A stretch of DNA of 58,926 bases. It comes from Lentisphaerota bacterium (GTDB taxonomy: Bacteria; Verrucomicrobiota; Lentisphaeria; Oligosphaerales; JABHEG01). A program made the translations under genes and the position numbers. Every line of letters starts with the position of its first letter. Position 1 is the stretch's first letter. The notes under the pieces are model-generated. The model did no database searches. It had not been told where the DNA came from and was given only the letters and a program-made list of their open reading frames with translations. Shown here piece by piece: positions 8,701 to 17,442 of the stretch. The DNA is taken from the NCBI GenBank assembly GCA_018676675.1, contig JABHEG010000239.1:1-58926 (forward strand), written 5' to 3'.

Positions 8701-9639
8701 GGCAATCCATGCGGACGCTGGGCCGTCTGCTGCCCGAACAACCTGAACTATCGCGATTTCAAGGTCTGGTGTCTGGAGCGCATGATCACAGACCTGCCTC
8801 TGCACGGCCTGTATCTCGACGTCTCCAGCGCCACCGCCTGCCGAAACCGTCACCATGGCTGTGGTTGGGAGGACGACACCGGTGAGTGGCGCCAGACCGT
8901 ACCAATCCTGGCCAACCGTCGACTCTACCAACGCCTGTATGCCGTCAACAAGCATGACGGCCGCGATTGCGTCCTCTTTCGGCACGGTATGCCGCTGGCG
9001 CCCATGGCGGGGTACGTGGACATCGTGACCCAGGGCGAAGACTGGTGTCGTGAGGGCACGATGCAGTACGACCGACTGACGCCTGAGCTTTTCCGGGCCA
9101 AGGTCATGCGGACCCAATACGGCACACCGTTCACGTGGTATTGCTTCCACCATTACTGGCGGGGGGTGCGTCACGGCGGACGGGTTCCACTCGCGACGAT
9201 GCTCGCCTACTGCCTTCCCCACAACACGTCGCTGACCGACGGGCACCCGGGCATGTGGAAGACCTGGGAAGCCATCGATCCGTTCTGGACCGGGAGTGAG
9301 TTCCTGCCTTACTGGTCGGAACAGTGTCCGCTGGTGACCGGAGAGCAGGGCGTCCTCGGCAGTGTGTACCTGAAGCGTGGAGAGAAGGAGGCGTTGCTGG
9401 TCGTAGCCAACTGGAATCGCGACGAGAGGGATGTCCGGGTCACGATCGACTTCGCAGCGCTCGGCCTCGACGCGCGTGCGGCGCAGCTCACCCGGGCAAT
9501 GGAACACCCGATTCTAGGCCCGGATGACGACCCCGACGGTGACACGATGCCGAACGCGCCCCTCACACTCCGGGGGAACGTCTTTCCGCTCAACATCCAT
9601 GGCCGCAATCTCGAGGTGCTTCTGATCACGCAACCGTAG
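5722..9639 (+). CDS. Giant secreted CBM9/DUF6067-like glycosidase candidate
   Basis: The ATG at 5722 follows AAGGAG by about 10 bases and opens a clear signal peptide (MPEHRQFSHLLHL...AGTAAA). The frame is open upstream to 5530, but that extension overlaps repeat DNA and hides the signal peptide. The 1305-residue protein has a CBM4/9-like sandwich (LLVNGSFEA, residues ~35-190), an Ala/Pro linker, and a CBM9-like domain (PTVDGTLRVDEW, ~237-440). More beta-sandwich follows, then from ~640 a DUF6067-like (GH123-N-type) region with a late barrel-like part containing GLYLDVSS. The same overall plan occurs in the gene at 52798. It is first in a three-gene operon of secreted enzymes. It probably binds and cleaves a polysaccharide; the bond is unknown. 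Confidence 0.75.
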   Translation: MPEHRQFSHLLHLCSVWGCLLAAGTAAAAPDDYDRLEVTGKQLLVNGSFEAVVRGHDTPEDWGVYKTVKDTFQLVTDARDSHHGIRYVRFAPPDRRVLYGALRALPSGRHRVTAWVRGDGRIVFAVGAMRDDYRNLPPGEKAFVVRLSSPPAKVANRDWHRIGWEFELPDEFRDKGGKLLKVSPRFSIQVEGDVMFDACSVAPALPAKAVAAKPKAATPASNEAPTPPRIVIPKLAEAPTVDGTLRVDEWSAAVALTGFTILNDRVLSERQAVVYLGYTDSHVYAAFSCPLTGQVKKQAMARDAMGGNETHGAELWLVPPGQDYYQFLTCPGPGKMDARLPDGKAWNGEWEIQDQVVDIPEEIGGILSFRKKLWTAELAVPFETLGVTDPEAGVWRFNVTRNWAAEAGQKRVSTDWTTWTQLVGRFAQPDAFAHATFAPAPAVQFARLGDLANGELRIAGTCRPLAGSVRLTAKAVLPTTGKTLALASTEITAGAPQEFELNSILQTNETRVLDYCLFAEDVSTGAPLYDQRIPFMASAALRLRAVPVFYREELVVEVDTSRIAGLPDAYTLTSRLLRGDESMSPPQVLEVTGASPPADIRHSLAGLAPGEYGIRVLATVPGVNEPLTGAVARFVVPAPQPWYNSELGVTNRVSPPWRPVGVDGNKVRVTEREYRIGNVGLPGQVSALGEELFASPPSLRAVVAGKELLWRNAATTVTKRTDRAVTWELAAKADGLKLTGTLKIEFDGFALWQVQINAPAGTRVDSLSLDFPFHKARSLYARATNPRRSDRGRLVATLNGSGPAEPLPIAGVRYSSNGWLWPDEWCSDHWVGDDARGFAVLTETDEPLIGKRRSEVLCAGDVNTLRIYLVDGPAEFGGTHSYTYMWQATPVKPKPEDPRLWHAAYARNGLLKWLEEHKPEVCPVDTVLDMWCLEDEGWPELRWPRKFFMKRNRALNDAGVRLVPYSGTNISTVERPGPQAHLAAWETTPSVAAGNPCGRWAVCCPNNLNYRDFKVWCLERMITDLPLHGLYLDVSSATACRNRHHGCGWEDDTGEWRQTVPILANRRLYQRLYAVNKHDGRDCVLFRHGMPLAPMAGYVDIVTQGEDWCREGTMQYDRLTPELFRAKVMRTQYGTPFTWYCFHHYWRGVRHGGRVPLATMLAYCLPHNTSLTDGHPGMWKTWEAIDPFWTGSEFLPYWSEQCPLVTGEQGVLGSVYLKRGEKEALLVVANWNRDERDVRVTIDFAALGLDARAAQLTRAMEHPILGPDDDPDGDTMPNAPLTLRGNVFPLNIHGRNLEVLLITQP

Positions 9640-9662
9640 CTGAAATGCAGGATCCCGTCCCC

Positions 9663-11999
9663 ATGACTCACAGCCGTTTTCTCGCCATCGTTGCAGCACT
9701 GCTGGGCCTGATGTTCCCGGCATCAGGCGCTGATCCGTATGGTCCTCACAACTTGCCGCCCTGTGTGCATCCGCCGGTCATGGAGCCCATCCCTGATGGG
9801 ATCAAACTGGTTGTGCCGAAGGAGCTTGGCAATCGGGAACTGGCCAAGCTCGGGCTGGTGGACGTCACCGCTGCGCCGTTTGGAGCGGACCCCGCTGGGG
9901 AGAGGGACAGCACGGCAGCGCTGCAGCGTGCCATCGACTTTGCCAGAGACGCGCAGATGGTGTGCTTTTTCCCCACTGGCGTGTACGCAGTCAGTGACAC
10001 GCTGCAGCTGCGGCACGGCATTCACATGCGGTCTCACCGCGCGACGTTTATCAACAACCGGAACATGCCATGCGTGCTAATGGGATCGCGCAAGGGCGAA
10101 GGGGTTGCGGGGTACTCACGGCCGAAAATTGTCCTGAGGGAAGACTCCCCGGGGTTCAGTGATGTTGACAACACGAAACCGATCCTTGAGCACTGGTTGT
10201 ACCGGGTCAAACGGTTCGCAATCGACAAGACCATCGGCTCAGGTGGGGGCGGCTCGCTCATGAACACCATGTTCGTCAATGTCGACGTTGTGATCGGGAG
10301 AGGGAATCCGGGCGCGACCGGCATGCACATTCGTTCTGTCGAGGGATCGGGGGTACAGGATGTAACCATTGACGCAACACACGGACACACGGGCATCGAA
10401 GGCGCCGCGAGCAACGGGGGCAGCTGGACCAATGTCACCGTGATCGGCGGCCGCATCGGTCTCGATGTTCGTGGCTGGACTCCTCCTACCCCGACCATGG
10501 CGGGCATCACCCTTGTCAATCAGACGGAAGCTGCGATCGTCAGCGCCTGCCGAGGGCCGCTCACCGCGGTGGGGCTTAAGATCGTGTCGCGGATCCCGGG
10601 ACCAGTCATTGTCGGGCAGAAGACGTGGGGGCCGTTCAACACGGGCATGAGTCTCATCGACAGCGAGATCGTCTTCGACCGAACGGCTCTGAAGGGACGC
10701 AGGACAACGTCAATCTCGGCGGAGCGAAGCGTCTACCTGAACAACGTATACGTGCACGGTGCGGACACAGTGGTAGCAGGATCGCTCAAGGGCAACGTCG
10801 ATGGCTGGCTTCACGTCGAGGAGTTCGCTCTGGGGAAGGTCCAGACACCCGTCAAAGGCCTCGATCTCTCTGCGCCCATCTACGTGGATGGCAAGGAGGT
10901 CCCCGGTCCGTACTGCACGATCAATGTGGACGTGGAACCCCCGAAGGATCTCCAGTCCGGACACGTCTGGGGAACGGACTTCCCTACCTGGGAATCACCG
11001 GAAGCAGCGAACGTCAAGGCCCCGCCTTACAATGCCAAAGGAGACAGCTTTTCCGATGACACGGAGGCTCTGCAGCAGGCCGTGGATGAGAACGACGTTG
11101 TTTTTCTGCCCAAGGGATACTACCGGATCACAGGGACGCTCAAACTCAGACCAAACACCAAGCTCATCGGGCTTGCCCAGCACCTCTCGGTGGTCATGGC
11201 CCGCGATCCGGACGGTGAGTTCGGCCGCTCGGATCATCCCAAACCGCTGGTCGAGACCGCGGACGACGGCGGTGCCGAGACGGTCATCGCGTTTCTTGGC
11301 ATGCGTTTCCCGCGGGAGGTCGTCAACGCGTACGACGGCAAAACACTTCCCGTTTATGCGCTGAAGTGGAGTTGTGGCCCCAAGTCTGTCTTCCGCTCTA
11401 ACCAGACCGAGGCACTGCGCATCTTTGGGTTCAAGCGCAGCAAGGAACACAAACAACCGCCGATGCACCATCCCTCGGTGTTGATCAACGGGAACGGCGG
11501 GGGGAAGTGGTACAACTACCACGACGGACAGTTCTTTGCCCCGACGACCCGCAGCCAACGAGCGATCCTGATAGACAGCGCGCGTGGCCCACTCCATTTC
11601 TACAATTTCGAGCCCCAAGGAGGGGATGGGGCGGCTATCGCTGAGATCAAGAACTCACGCAGCATTTCTCTGTACGGCTGCAAGACCGAGTGTGACACAA
11701 CATTCCTTCACGTGTCTGACTCTGACCACATCCGCATTTTTGGTCACGGTGGCATCGGCAATGCATCGGCCGGCGGCTCGCTCTACATCTTCGAGCGGAC
11801 GCCGAGCTTTCTTATCGCCAACATTGCAGACCAGGCTGAACTCGGCCCTGATAAGCCCTACTATGCCGGGCTCAGCGTGAACAGGAATATCAAGACTTAC
11901 TACCCCTTGCTAGATAGACGAGCATCGGGGGATGAGGTCCTCATACCATCCCTTGAGCGCCCGGTGCTCTATCGAAGGGGAATGTTCCATATGCCGTGA
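9663..11999 (+). CDS. Secreted pectate-lyase-superfamily beta-helix protein
   Basis: The ATG at 9663 gives a compact signal peptide (MTHSRFLAIVAALLGLMFPASGA) and lies 24 bases after the preceding stop. An in-frame ATG at 9645 would add six polar residues. The 778-residue protein has two beta-helix segments of the pectate lyase 3 type. Each opens with the typical pattern: FGADPAGERDSTAALQRAIDFA near residue 75 and DSFSDDTEALQQAVDENDVVFLPKGYYRITGTL near residue 465. Relatives act as lyases or hydrolases on polysaccharides or as phage-type depolymerases. The substrate cannot be read from sequence. It is the middle gene of the operon with the CBM9/DUF6067-like and GH51-like genes. Confidence 0.8.
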   Translation: MTHSRFLAIVAALLGLMFPASGADPYGPHNLPPCVHPPVMEPIPDGIKLVVPKELGNRELAKLGLVDVTAAPFGADPAGERDSTAALQRAIDFARDAQMVCFFPTGVYAVSDTLQLRHGIHMRSHRATFINNRNMPCVLMGSRKGEGVAGYSRPKIVLREDSPGFSDVDNTKPILEHWLYRVKRFAIDKTIGSGGGGSLMNTMFVNVDVVIGRGNPGATGMHIRSVEGSGVQDVTIDATHGHTGIEGAASNGGSWTNVTVIGGRIGLDVRGWTPPTPTMAGITLVNQTEAAIVSACRGPLTAVGLKIVSRIPGPVIVGQKTWGPFNTGMSLIDSEIVFDRTALKGRRTTSISAERSVYLNNVYVHGADTVVAGSLKGNVDGWLHVEEFALGKVQTPVKGLDLSAPIYVDGKEVPGPYCTINVDVEPPKDLQSGHVWGTDFPTWESPEAANVKAPPYNAKGDSFSDDTEALQQAVDENDVVFLPKGYYRITGTLKLRPNTKLIGLAQHLSVVMARDPDGEFGRSDHPKPLVETADDGGAETVIAFLGMRFPREVVNAYDGKTLPVYALKWSCGPKSVFRSNQTEALRIFGFKRSKEHKQPPMHHPSVLINGNGGGKWYNYHDGQFFAPTTRSQRAILIDSARGPLHFYNFEPQGGDGAAIAEIKNSRSISLYGCKTECDTTFLHVSDSDHIRIFGHGGIGNASAGGSLYIFERTPSFLIANIADQAELGPDKPYYAGLSVNRNIKTYYPLLDRRASGDEVLIPSLERPVLYRRGMFHMP

Positions 12000-12023
12000 T
12001 CGGCATGTCGCGGAGAGCGAGCG

Positions 12024-14087
12024 ATGAATACAGTCACGTGTTTCTTGACCATGGCTTTGGTGACCTGCGTCCACGCGGCGCAGGATGTCCGGATCGAGAT
12101 TGATCCAGGCCGCACGGTCGGCCCGGTCAACCCTCTCATCTTCGGGAACAACCAACTGGGGTACGACCTCGCGCACGGTGGGCACCCGGAGAACCGGATG
12201 TACGCCATGAATGGCGGAGGGCTCTATCTCCCGGATCAGCACCGACTCAATCCCGCCATGGTCCGGCTCGCAAAGGAGATGGGCATCACCATAGACCGGT
12301 GGCCCGGCGGCTGTGGCACGCACCTGCACGACTGGAAACGTACCATCGGCCCCATTGGTGAACGGAGGGATTGGCCCTTCGGCCTCGATGAGTTCATGGC
12401 CTGGTGCGACGCGACCGGAGTAACCGCTGTTGTCACGATCAGCTACTTTGTCGGTGCTCCACAGGACGCAGCGGATATGGTCGAATACCTCAACGCGTCG
12501 GCCGACGGAGCCAATCCAGGTGGCGGAGTCGATTGGGCCGCCAAACGCGCAGCCAACGGGCACCGCGAGCCGTACGGCGTCCGTCACTTCGAATTCGGGA
12601 ACGAGACGTGGCACGGGAATCACCAGGACATCTCATCTGTCGCAGCGGCCGATTACGCCAGACGCTACGACCGGTACCACAGGGCCATCAAGGCCGTCGA
12701 TCCCAAGGCCCAGCTCGGTATCCTCACGATGAACTCAAGCGCGACGGATCAGCTCTCCTGGACGGACCAGGTGCTGCGCACGATCACCACCCGTCCCGAC
12801 TTCGCGATTGAGCACACATACCATCCCAACTACCGTGCGAACACCGGCAAACCGGGCGCGGATGTGATGTTCACTGCGCTTCTGGCCGCGCCTGACCAAG
12901 TCGAGGCCTACTACGACAGGCTGCACCAGACCCTCACGCGCATCCTGGGCTACGATCTTCCCCTGGCGATCACGGAGTACAATGCATCGTTCATCCAGGC
13001 TGAACCGGTGCCGTACCGGCACAGCCTCGGAGCCGCGCTCTGGAACGGGGAAATGCTGCGGATCTTCAGCTCCCCTCGGCACAGAATCCTCATGGCAAAC
13101 TACTGGCAGTTCGCCAACTCATTTTGGGGACAGGTCAAGAGTGAGGGCGGGAATGCCGGCACGGGACGCCAATTCCTCAGACCCAACTACTTCCCCTACA
13201 AGCTCTATCACGACTATTTCCAAACCCATCTGATCGAAGGTCGGATCGCGCGCTGTCCCATCTTCAGCACGGAAGGCTTCAGTGGGATCGAGCCCGCGCG
13301 TGGCAAGGGGAGTTCCGTAGCCGGCCCGATAGGGCCCAACCTGCTGGAAGCAGTGGCGTGGGGATTCAGCGAGGCCCCGACCGTGACACACGAGGTCAAG
13401 GACGGTGTCTTGCATGTCACGTTCCCTGAACTGACCGACATGAACTACTACCACGGCAAGGTGACGCGCATCCCAGTCAAGCCCAACACCTACTACGTGG
13501 CCGCATGCGAGATCCGCTGCAAGGGGCTTGTCGATGAAGGCGGCAAGGGGCTCGGACTTGCTATTGGGGACTCTCGTGGCTACACCGTGACGAAGAGCCA
13601 GACGGTCGGCCCCGGCGCGATGGGAACGACGGACTGGACGCCTGTAGAGGTCGTTTACCACACGCTGCGTGACACCGAGGCCGTGGACATCCTCGCTCGC
13701 CGGCTTGGGGGAACGCGTTACGGGACGATTCAGGGGGAAGCGTGGCTGCGCGGACTCACCTTCCGCGAGTACACCCCCCGGTTCTTCCCGGCGCCGGCCA
13801 CGGTATCAGTCAACGCAAGCCGTTCAGAGGATGGTGGCACTCTCGGTATCATGCTCATCAACCGCCATCTCAAGCAGTCGGCAGACTGTGTCATGACAGT
13901 GTTGGGCAGCCAGGTGTCCGGCGTCTCCGCACAGGCCTTGACCGGTCCGGCCATCGACGCGATAAACGAGAAGGATGCCACAACGGTTGGTCTCAAACCA
14001 ATCGCAGTCACGGCCAATGGGCATGAGATAAAGCTAAGCCTGCCCCCCATGTCCATGGCCGGCTTGCGTGTGGCCGTGCAGCGCTGA
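12024..14087 (+). CDS. Secreted GH51-like alpha-L-arabinofuranosidase
   Basis: The protein has 687 residues, a signal peptide (cut near VHA-AQD), and a GGAGAG sequence 5-10 bases before the ATG. Clan-A TIM-barrel signatures are clear: E194 in FEFGNETWHG as the acid/base and E318 in AITEYNAS as the nucleophile candidate. The N-terminal strand GPVNPLIFGNN fits GH51 enzymes. The C-terminal part (from about 440) is beta-sandwich, with an alpha-L-AF-C-like end (MINRHLKQSADC, SLPPMSMAGLRV). The expected role is release of L-arabinofuranose from side chains. It is the last gene of the operon and lies 24 bases after the beta-helix gene. The family call is good, but the sequence is divergent and may belong to a GH51-related family. 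Confidence 0.78.
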   Translation: MNTVTCFLTMALVTCVHAAQDVRIEIDPGRTVGPVNPLIFGNNQLGYDLAHGGHPENRMYAMNGGGLYLPDQHRLNPAMVRLAKEMGITIDRWPGGCGTHLHDWKRTIGPIGERRDWPFGLDEFMAWCDATGVTAVVTISYFVGAPQDAADMVEYLNASADGANPGGGVDWAAKRAANGHREPYGVRHFEFGNETWHGNHQDISSVAAADYARRYDRYHRAIKAVDPKAQLGILTMNSSATDQLSWTDQVLRTITTRPDFAIEHTYHPNYRANTGKPGADVMFTALLAAPDQVEAYYDRLHQTLTRILGYDLPLAITEYNASFIQAEPVPYRHSLGAALWNGEMLRIFSSPRHRILMANYWQFANSFWGQVKSEGGNAGTGRQFLRPNYFPYKLYHDYFQTHLIEGRIARCPIFSTEGFSGIEPARGKGSSVAGPIGPNLLEAVAWGFSEAPTVTHEVKDGVLHVTFPELTDMNYYHGKVTRIPVKPNTYYVAACEIRCKGLVDEGGKGLGLAIGDSRGYTVTKSQTVGPGAMGTTDWTPVEVVYHTLRDTEAVDILARRLGGTRYGTIQGEAWLRGLTFREYTPRFFPAPATVSVNASRSEDGGTLGIMLINRHLKQSADCVMTVLGSQVSGVSAQALTGPAIDAINEKDATTVGLKPIAVTANGHEIKLSLPPMSMAGLRVAVQR

Positions 14088-14196
14088 CGAGGGCCATTGA
14101 GCAACACTCATGGGGGGGCGAGAGATCTGGAGTGGCCTTCGCCATCGATCTGGTCAGGCTTCAGGGCGGAGGCGGCCCTGATCACGCAGCCGTAAA

Positions 14197-14478
14197 TCAT
14201 CGCCGTCTCTGCCGCCTTGGAGGGGGGCCTTTCGGGGCTTCGTCATCAGAGATGTAGCCGTCGCCGTTGTTGTCACGGTACGTCGGTTCAGTGCCTTCGT
14301 AGTGGGCATCTTGGCCGAAGAATGCCGCGCCGGATTTGGGGAAGGCGACCTCGGTCTGGTCGTCGTAGCAACGGATCTGTGCGGTGTCGACGATTGGGTA
14401 CGTGAGCTTCTGCTGGGCGCCCGCGAACTGGATGACTCCAAGGAAGCTGGCCAGCAACAGGCAGTACGTCTGTTTCAC
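14197..14478 (-). CDS. Small secreted EF-hand protein, orphan DUF1566-type N-terminal module
   Basis: A GTG start at 14478 follows AAGGAA by 9 bases. The 93 residues begin with a signal peptide (MKQTYCLLLASFLGVIQFAGA). The segment TYPIVDTAQIRCYDD...FFGQDAHYEGTEPTYRDN matches the leader found in DUF1566/Lcl_C proteins. In those proteins it precedes a 'TVTDxxTGLMW' domain that is missing here. In its place is a canonical calcium EF-hand loop, D69 to E80 (DNNGDGYISDDE), and a basic Pro/Arg tail. It is divergent from the LamG/FG-GAP operon by 198 bases. It is probably a small exported calcium-binding protein, or the remnant of a longer gene. Confidence 0.65.
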   Translation of the reverse strand: MKQTYCLLLASFLGVIQFAGAQQKLTYPIVDTAQIRCYDDQTEVAFPKSGAAFFGQDAHYEGTEPTYRDNNGDGYISDDEAPKGPPPRRQRRR

Positions 14479-14676
14479 GGTGTGTTCCTTTCCAGAATGT
14501 GGAGTAGTTTTTTCGGCTTGGTCATGTGGTCACCCCACGCCGTTTTCCATTCAACGTCAGGTTGGCAACATATATTGTTGGGGTCATCCCGGGAAGCTGG
14601 ATTCAGTTTCAGATGACTGAGGATTGGGAGTGACGGCGCCGAACGGGCTCATAGAGCGAAGGAGGGTCCCTCTGAG

Positions 14677-17376
14677 ATGGATGCATCCAAAGCGCCTTGT
14701 TCAACGATGGTACTTAGTCTGGCCGGCACACTCAGCATGTGGCTGCTGTGTTCTGCCCTGCTTGCCTGGGTTCCACAGTCTCAATCTGCTGAGGGCATCG
14801 TCTTCCTGGAGTCGTTCAGCGGTTTCAAGGGCGGGGAGAACGCCGAAATCGCGTCGGAGGGCGGCCCCGTTGGCGCTTACGTGCAGCTCCGTGGCATCAC
14901 GCACCTACCCGTCACAGAGTTGCAGTCTCCGTTGTCCGGTGATTACACTCTCTCCGCGTGGATTCGGGCTTCAGAGTGGCTTGAGGAGAGCCCTGGCGGG
15001 TTCGGGCAGCGAACCCCACCCACGATCATGGCGCTCTACATCTCGCGGTCCGATGCGCCGGTCGTGTTCCGGGTATGCCGCAGGAGCCTTCAACTTGCGG
15101 TGAACCGCAACGGCAGGTGGGACAGTGCGTCAGGCTGGCACCAACTCCCGGCCGGGGAGTGGATACATGCTGCCGTCGTCAGACAGGGCCCCCTTGTGCG
15201 CTTCTTCCTCAACGGCATTGAGGAACTGAGTGCGAAGCTTCACAGATGTGCCCAGCCTCTGGTTTCGGTACGTGTCGCCACGATCATGGGACGCACATTT
15301 TTCGGCGATGTCGACGAAGCAACCGTATGGAACAGGGCCCTTTCAGCCGAAGAGATCGCTGAGATGGTGCCGGCAACTCAACAGAGACGGGTCGCCAACT
15401 TCCCGGTGCACACACCGGCACCGAGATTCCCCGCGTACCCCGGAAGGGAACTGCGCGTGGAGGAAGGCGACAGGTCACCGGTCATCGGGGGACTGAGCGC
15501 GCATGCTCTGCCCCTGCCATGGTATGGTGCAGGAAGGACGGACCTCCTCTGTCATGGGGTCGCCTTCAATGCTCATCCCACGGTCCACAGACAGCTCGAG
15601 AATGGCACCTACAGCCCGGGCGTGCCGCTTGAGAGCATCCTGTCCGGAACAGGGTTGCCGGAGCCCCCTTACTTCCGTCTTGACAGAGCGGATGGGCTCT
15701 TCGACCTCGTGTCGACCGGCAGAGGAACACCTCTCGGTGACCATCTCGTGCACCACCGAAATACGGGAGTACCCGGGAAGCCGTCATTTGCTCCTCCCAA
15801 GATCATCCGCTGCGATGGCACAGCGTTCAGACATGCATATCATGCGAGCCTGGCAGCTTTGCAGGATATTGATGGTGACGGTGTGCCCGACCTGCTACTG
15901 ATCCAGGGACATCGAGGAGCGCCGTATACGCCCGATCACCCAAATGGGTTTTGGACTGGAAGGGAACAGCCAAGCACGGGGAAGGGGAGGGGCTACAGCA
16001 TCAACGGGCGCTGGCTGGGACACGAAGGCCGCTACATGCTTCACTGGGTCCGAGGACACTATGGACAGGGCGGCGCCCTTGAATTCGGGAAGCGCTTGCC
16101 CATCGTCATCGCGGGGACGGGCTTCCCTCTCCAATGGAAGGGACTCGGGGGGCCGAAGGGAGCCTGGCTCCGAATCGACGATGCTGACTGGCTCGTTCTC
16201 CATGGTAGCATCGACCGCATCCTCGCAGTCCCTGCCACACTGTCTGGGGACACGATCCACTGCGGCCCTCCCCGCGATCTTCTGGGCACCGGATCGCGGT
16301 TGCGCTCCCTTTACTACCCTCATGCAATGCAGGTGTGCGATACCCAACAGGACGGCAGACCCGAACTCCTGCTCTGCGGCAATCCGGGTGTCGTCGTCAT
16401 TTTGGAGGGAACTCAGGTTGGCGGTTTCCGAGAACGGATCCTCTCCCAGACGGGTGGAGCATTGGCTATGGAGACCTTGATTGTCCCCTGTCGAGAAGAT
16501 TGGGACGCGGATGGGCACCCAGACCTAATCGCAGGCGATGCCTCCGGATGGCTGAAGCTCTGGCCTGGCACACGGAACCCGATTGTCTACCGTTCCCCGA
16601 TGGCAATGGCCACGGCATCCGGTCCTGTCCATTCACAGGCCGGCTATGGCGGCTCGATCCAGGGCCCCAACGAAGCCCGGTGGGGTTATCTGAACCCGAC
16701 TGTTGGGGACTGGGACCTGGACGGGAAACTCGACATCGTCACATGTGACATCAATGCGGACATGCTTTGGTACAGACCGGGGCCCGGTCCGGGGAGACTG
16801 GCTGATCCCGTTGCGTTCACGCACTCAGGGACGAAGCTCCGAGTCGCCTGGCGCCAACGTCCTGCCATACTGGCACCCACCCACAGGATTGCGACCGAGA
16901 GGCCGGTCCTGTTGCACATGAACTGGGACGGCATCCTGTCGCTTGGCATACCCGACCGGGTCGGAACCACGGAATTGGCGGAAATCCGGCCGCTCCAGTT
17001 CACGGACGGCAATCCCGTGAAGCTGGATGGTCCGGGAGGGTTGTGGGGCAGAGCAAAGTTCGCCACGACAGATTGGGACGCAGATGGGGTCTGGGATGTC
17101 ATCTTCGGGACGAACCGTTCAGACCACGCGTTTTTCAGCGAAAAATTCAAGAAGCAGGAAGCAACCCCATTCCTGCTCAGGAACGCAGGGACATCAGCTG
17201 ATCCCGTCTTTGAGCGACCCCAGCCGATCAAGCTTGGAGACGTGGACTTGGCGTTCGGAACGCATATCGCTGCAGTGTACGCCACTGATCTTGACGGCGA
17301 TGGACGGAGCGACTTGATCGTTGGAGCAGAGGACGGGCGAGTCTACCACTTTCTCCGTCACGAACTGAGTCCCTAA
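14677..17376 (+). CDS. Secreted LamG plus FG-GAP/VCBS repeat protein
   Basis: The start at 14677 follows GAAGGAGG. The 899-residue protein has a signal peptide (hydrophobic to about residue 38). A concanavalin/LamG domain covers ~40-240 and ends in the usual FFGDVDEATVWNRALSAEEI. A propeller-like region follows with repeats DIDGDGVPDLLLI, DWDADGHPDLIAG, DWDLDGKLDIVTC, DWDADGVWDVIFG and DLDGDGRSDLIVG. These Asp-rich loops bind calcium in integrin-type FG-GAP/VCBS propellers. No catalytic residues are evident, so a binding or scaffold role outside the cell is likely. It leads an operon with an amidohydrolase-like gene 66 bases downstream. Confidence 0.82.
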   Translation: MDASKAPCSTMVLSLAGTLSMWLLCSALLAWVPQSQSAEGIVFLESFSGFKGGENAEIASEGGPVGAYVQLRGITHLPVTELQSPLSGDYTLSAWIRASEWLEESPGGFGQRTPPTIMALYISRSDAPVVFRVCRRSLQLAVNRNGRWDSASGWHQLPAGEWIHAAVVRQGPLVRFFLNGIEELSAKLHRCAQPLVSVRVATIMGRTFFGDVDEATVWNRALSAEEIAEMVPATQQRRVANFPVHTPAPRFPAYPGRELRVEEGDRSPVIGGLSAHALPLPWYGAGRTDLLCHGVAFNAHPTVHRQLENGTYSPGVPLESILSGTGLPEPPYFRLDRADGLFDLVSTGRGTPLGDHLVHHRNTGVPGKPSFAPPKIIRCDGTAFRHAYHASLAALQDIDGDGVPDLLLIQGHRGAPYTPDHPNGFWTGREQPSTGKGRGYSINGRWLGHEGRYMLHWVRGHYGQGGALEFGKRLPIVIAGTGFPLQWKGLGGPKGAWLRIDDADWLVLHGSIDRILAVPATLSGDTIHCGPPRDLLGTGSRLRSLYYPHAMQVCDTQQDGRPELLLCGNPGVVVILEGTQVGGFRERILSQTGGALAMETLIVPCREDWDADGHPDLIAGDASGWLKLWPGTRNPIVYRSPMAMATASGPVHSQAGYGGSIQGPNEARWGYLNPTVGDWDLDGKLDIVTCDINADMLWYRPGPGPGRLADPVAFTHSGTKLRVAWRQRPAILAPTHRIATERPVLLHMNWDGILSLGIPDRVGTTELAEIRPLQFTDGNPVKLDGPGGLWGRAKFATTDWDADGVWDVIFGTNRSDHAFFSEKFKKQEATPFLLRNAGTSADPVFERPQPIKLGDVDLAFGTHIAAVYATDLDGDGRSDLIVGAEDGRVYHFLRHELSP

Positions 17377-17442
17377 AAGTAGACGGTTACGGTCGTGTGC
17401 CTGCCTGTGAAGACCACGTTTGTGAAACAGAAGACGAGCTGT

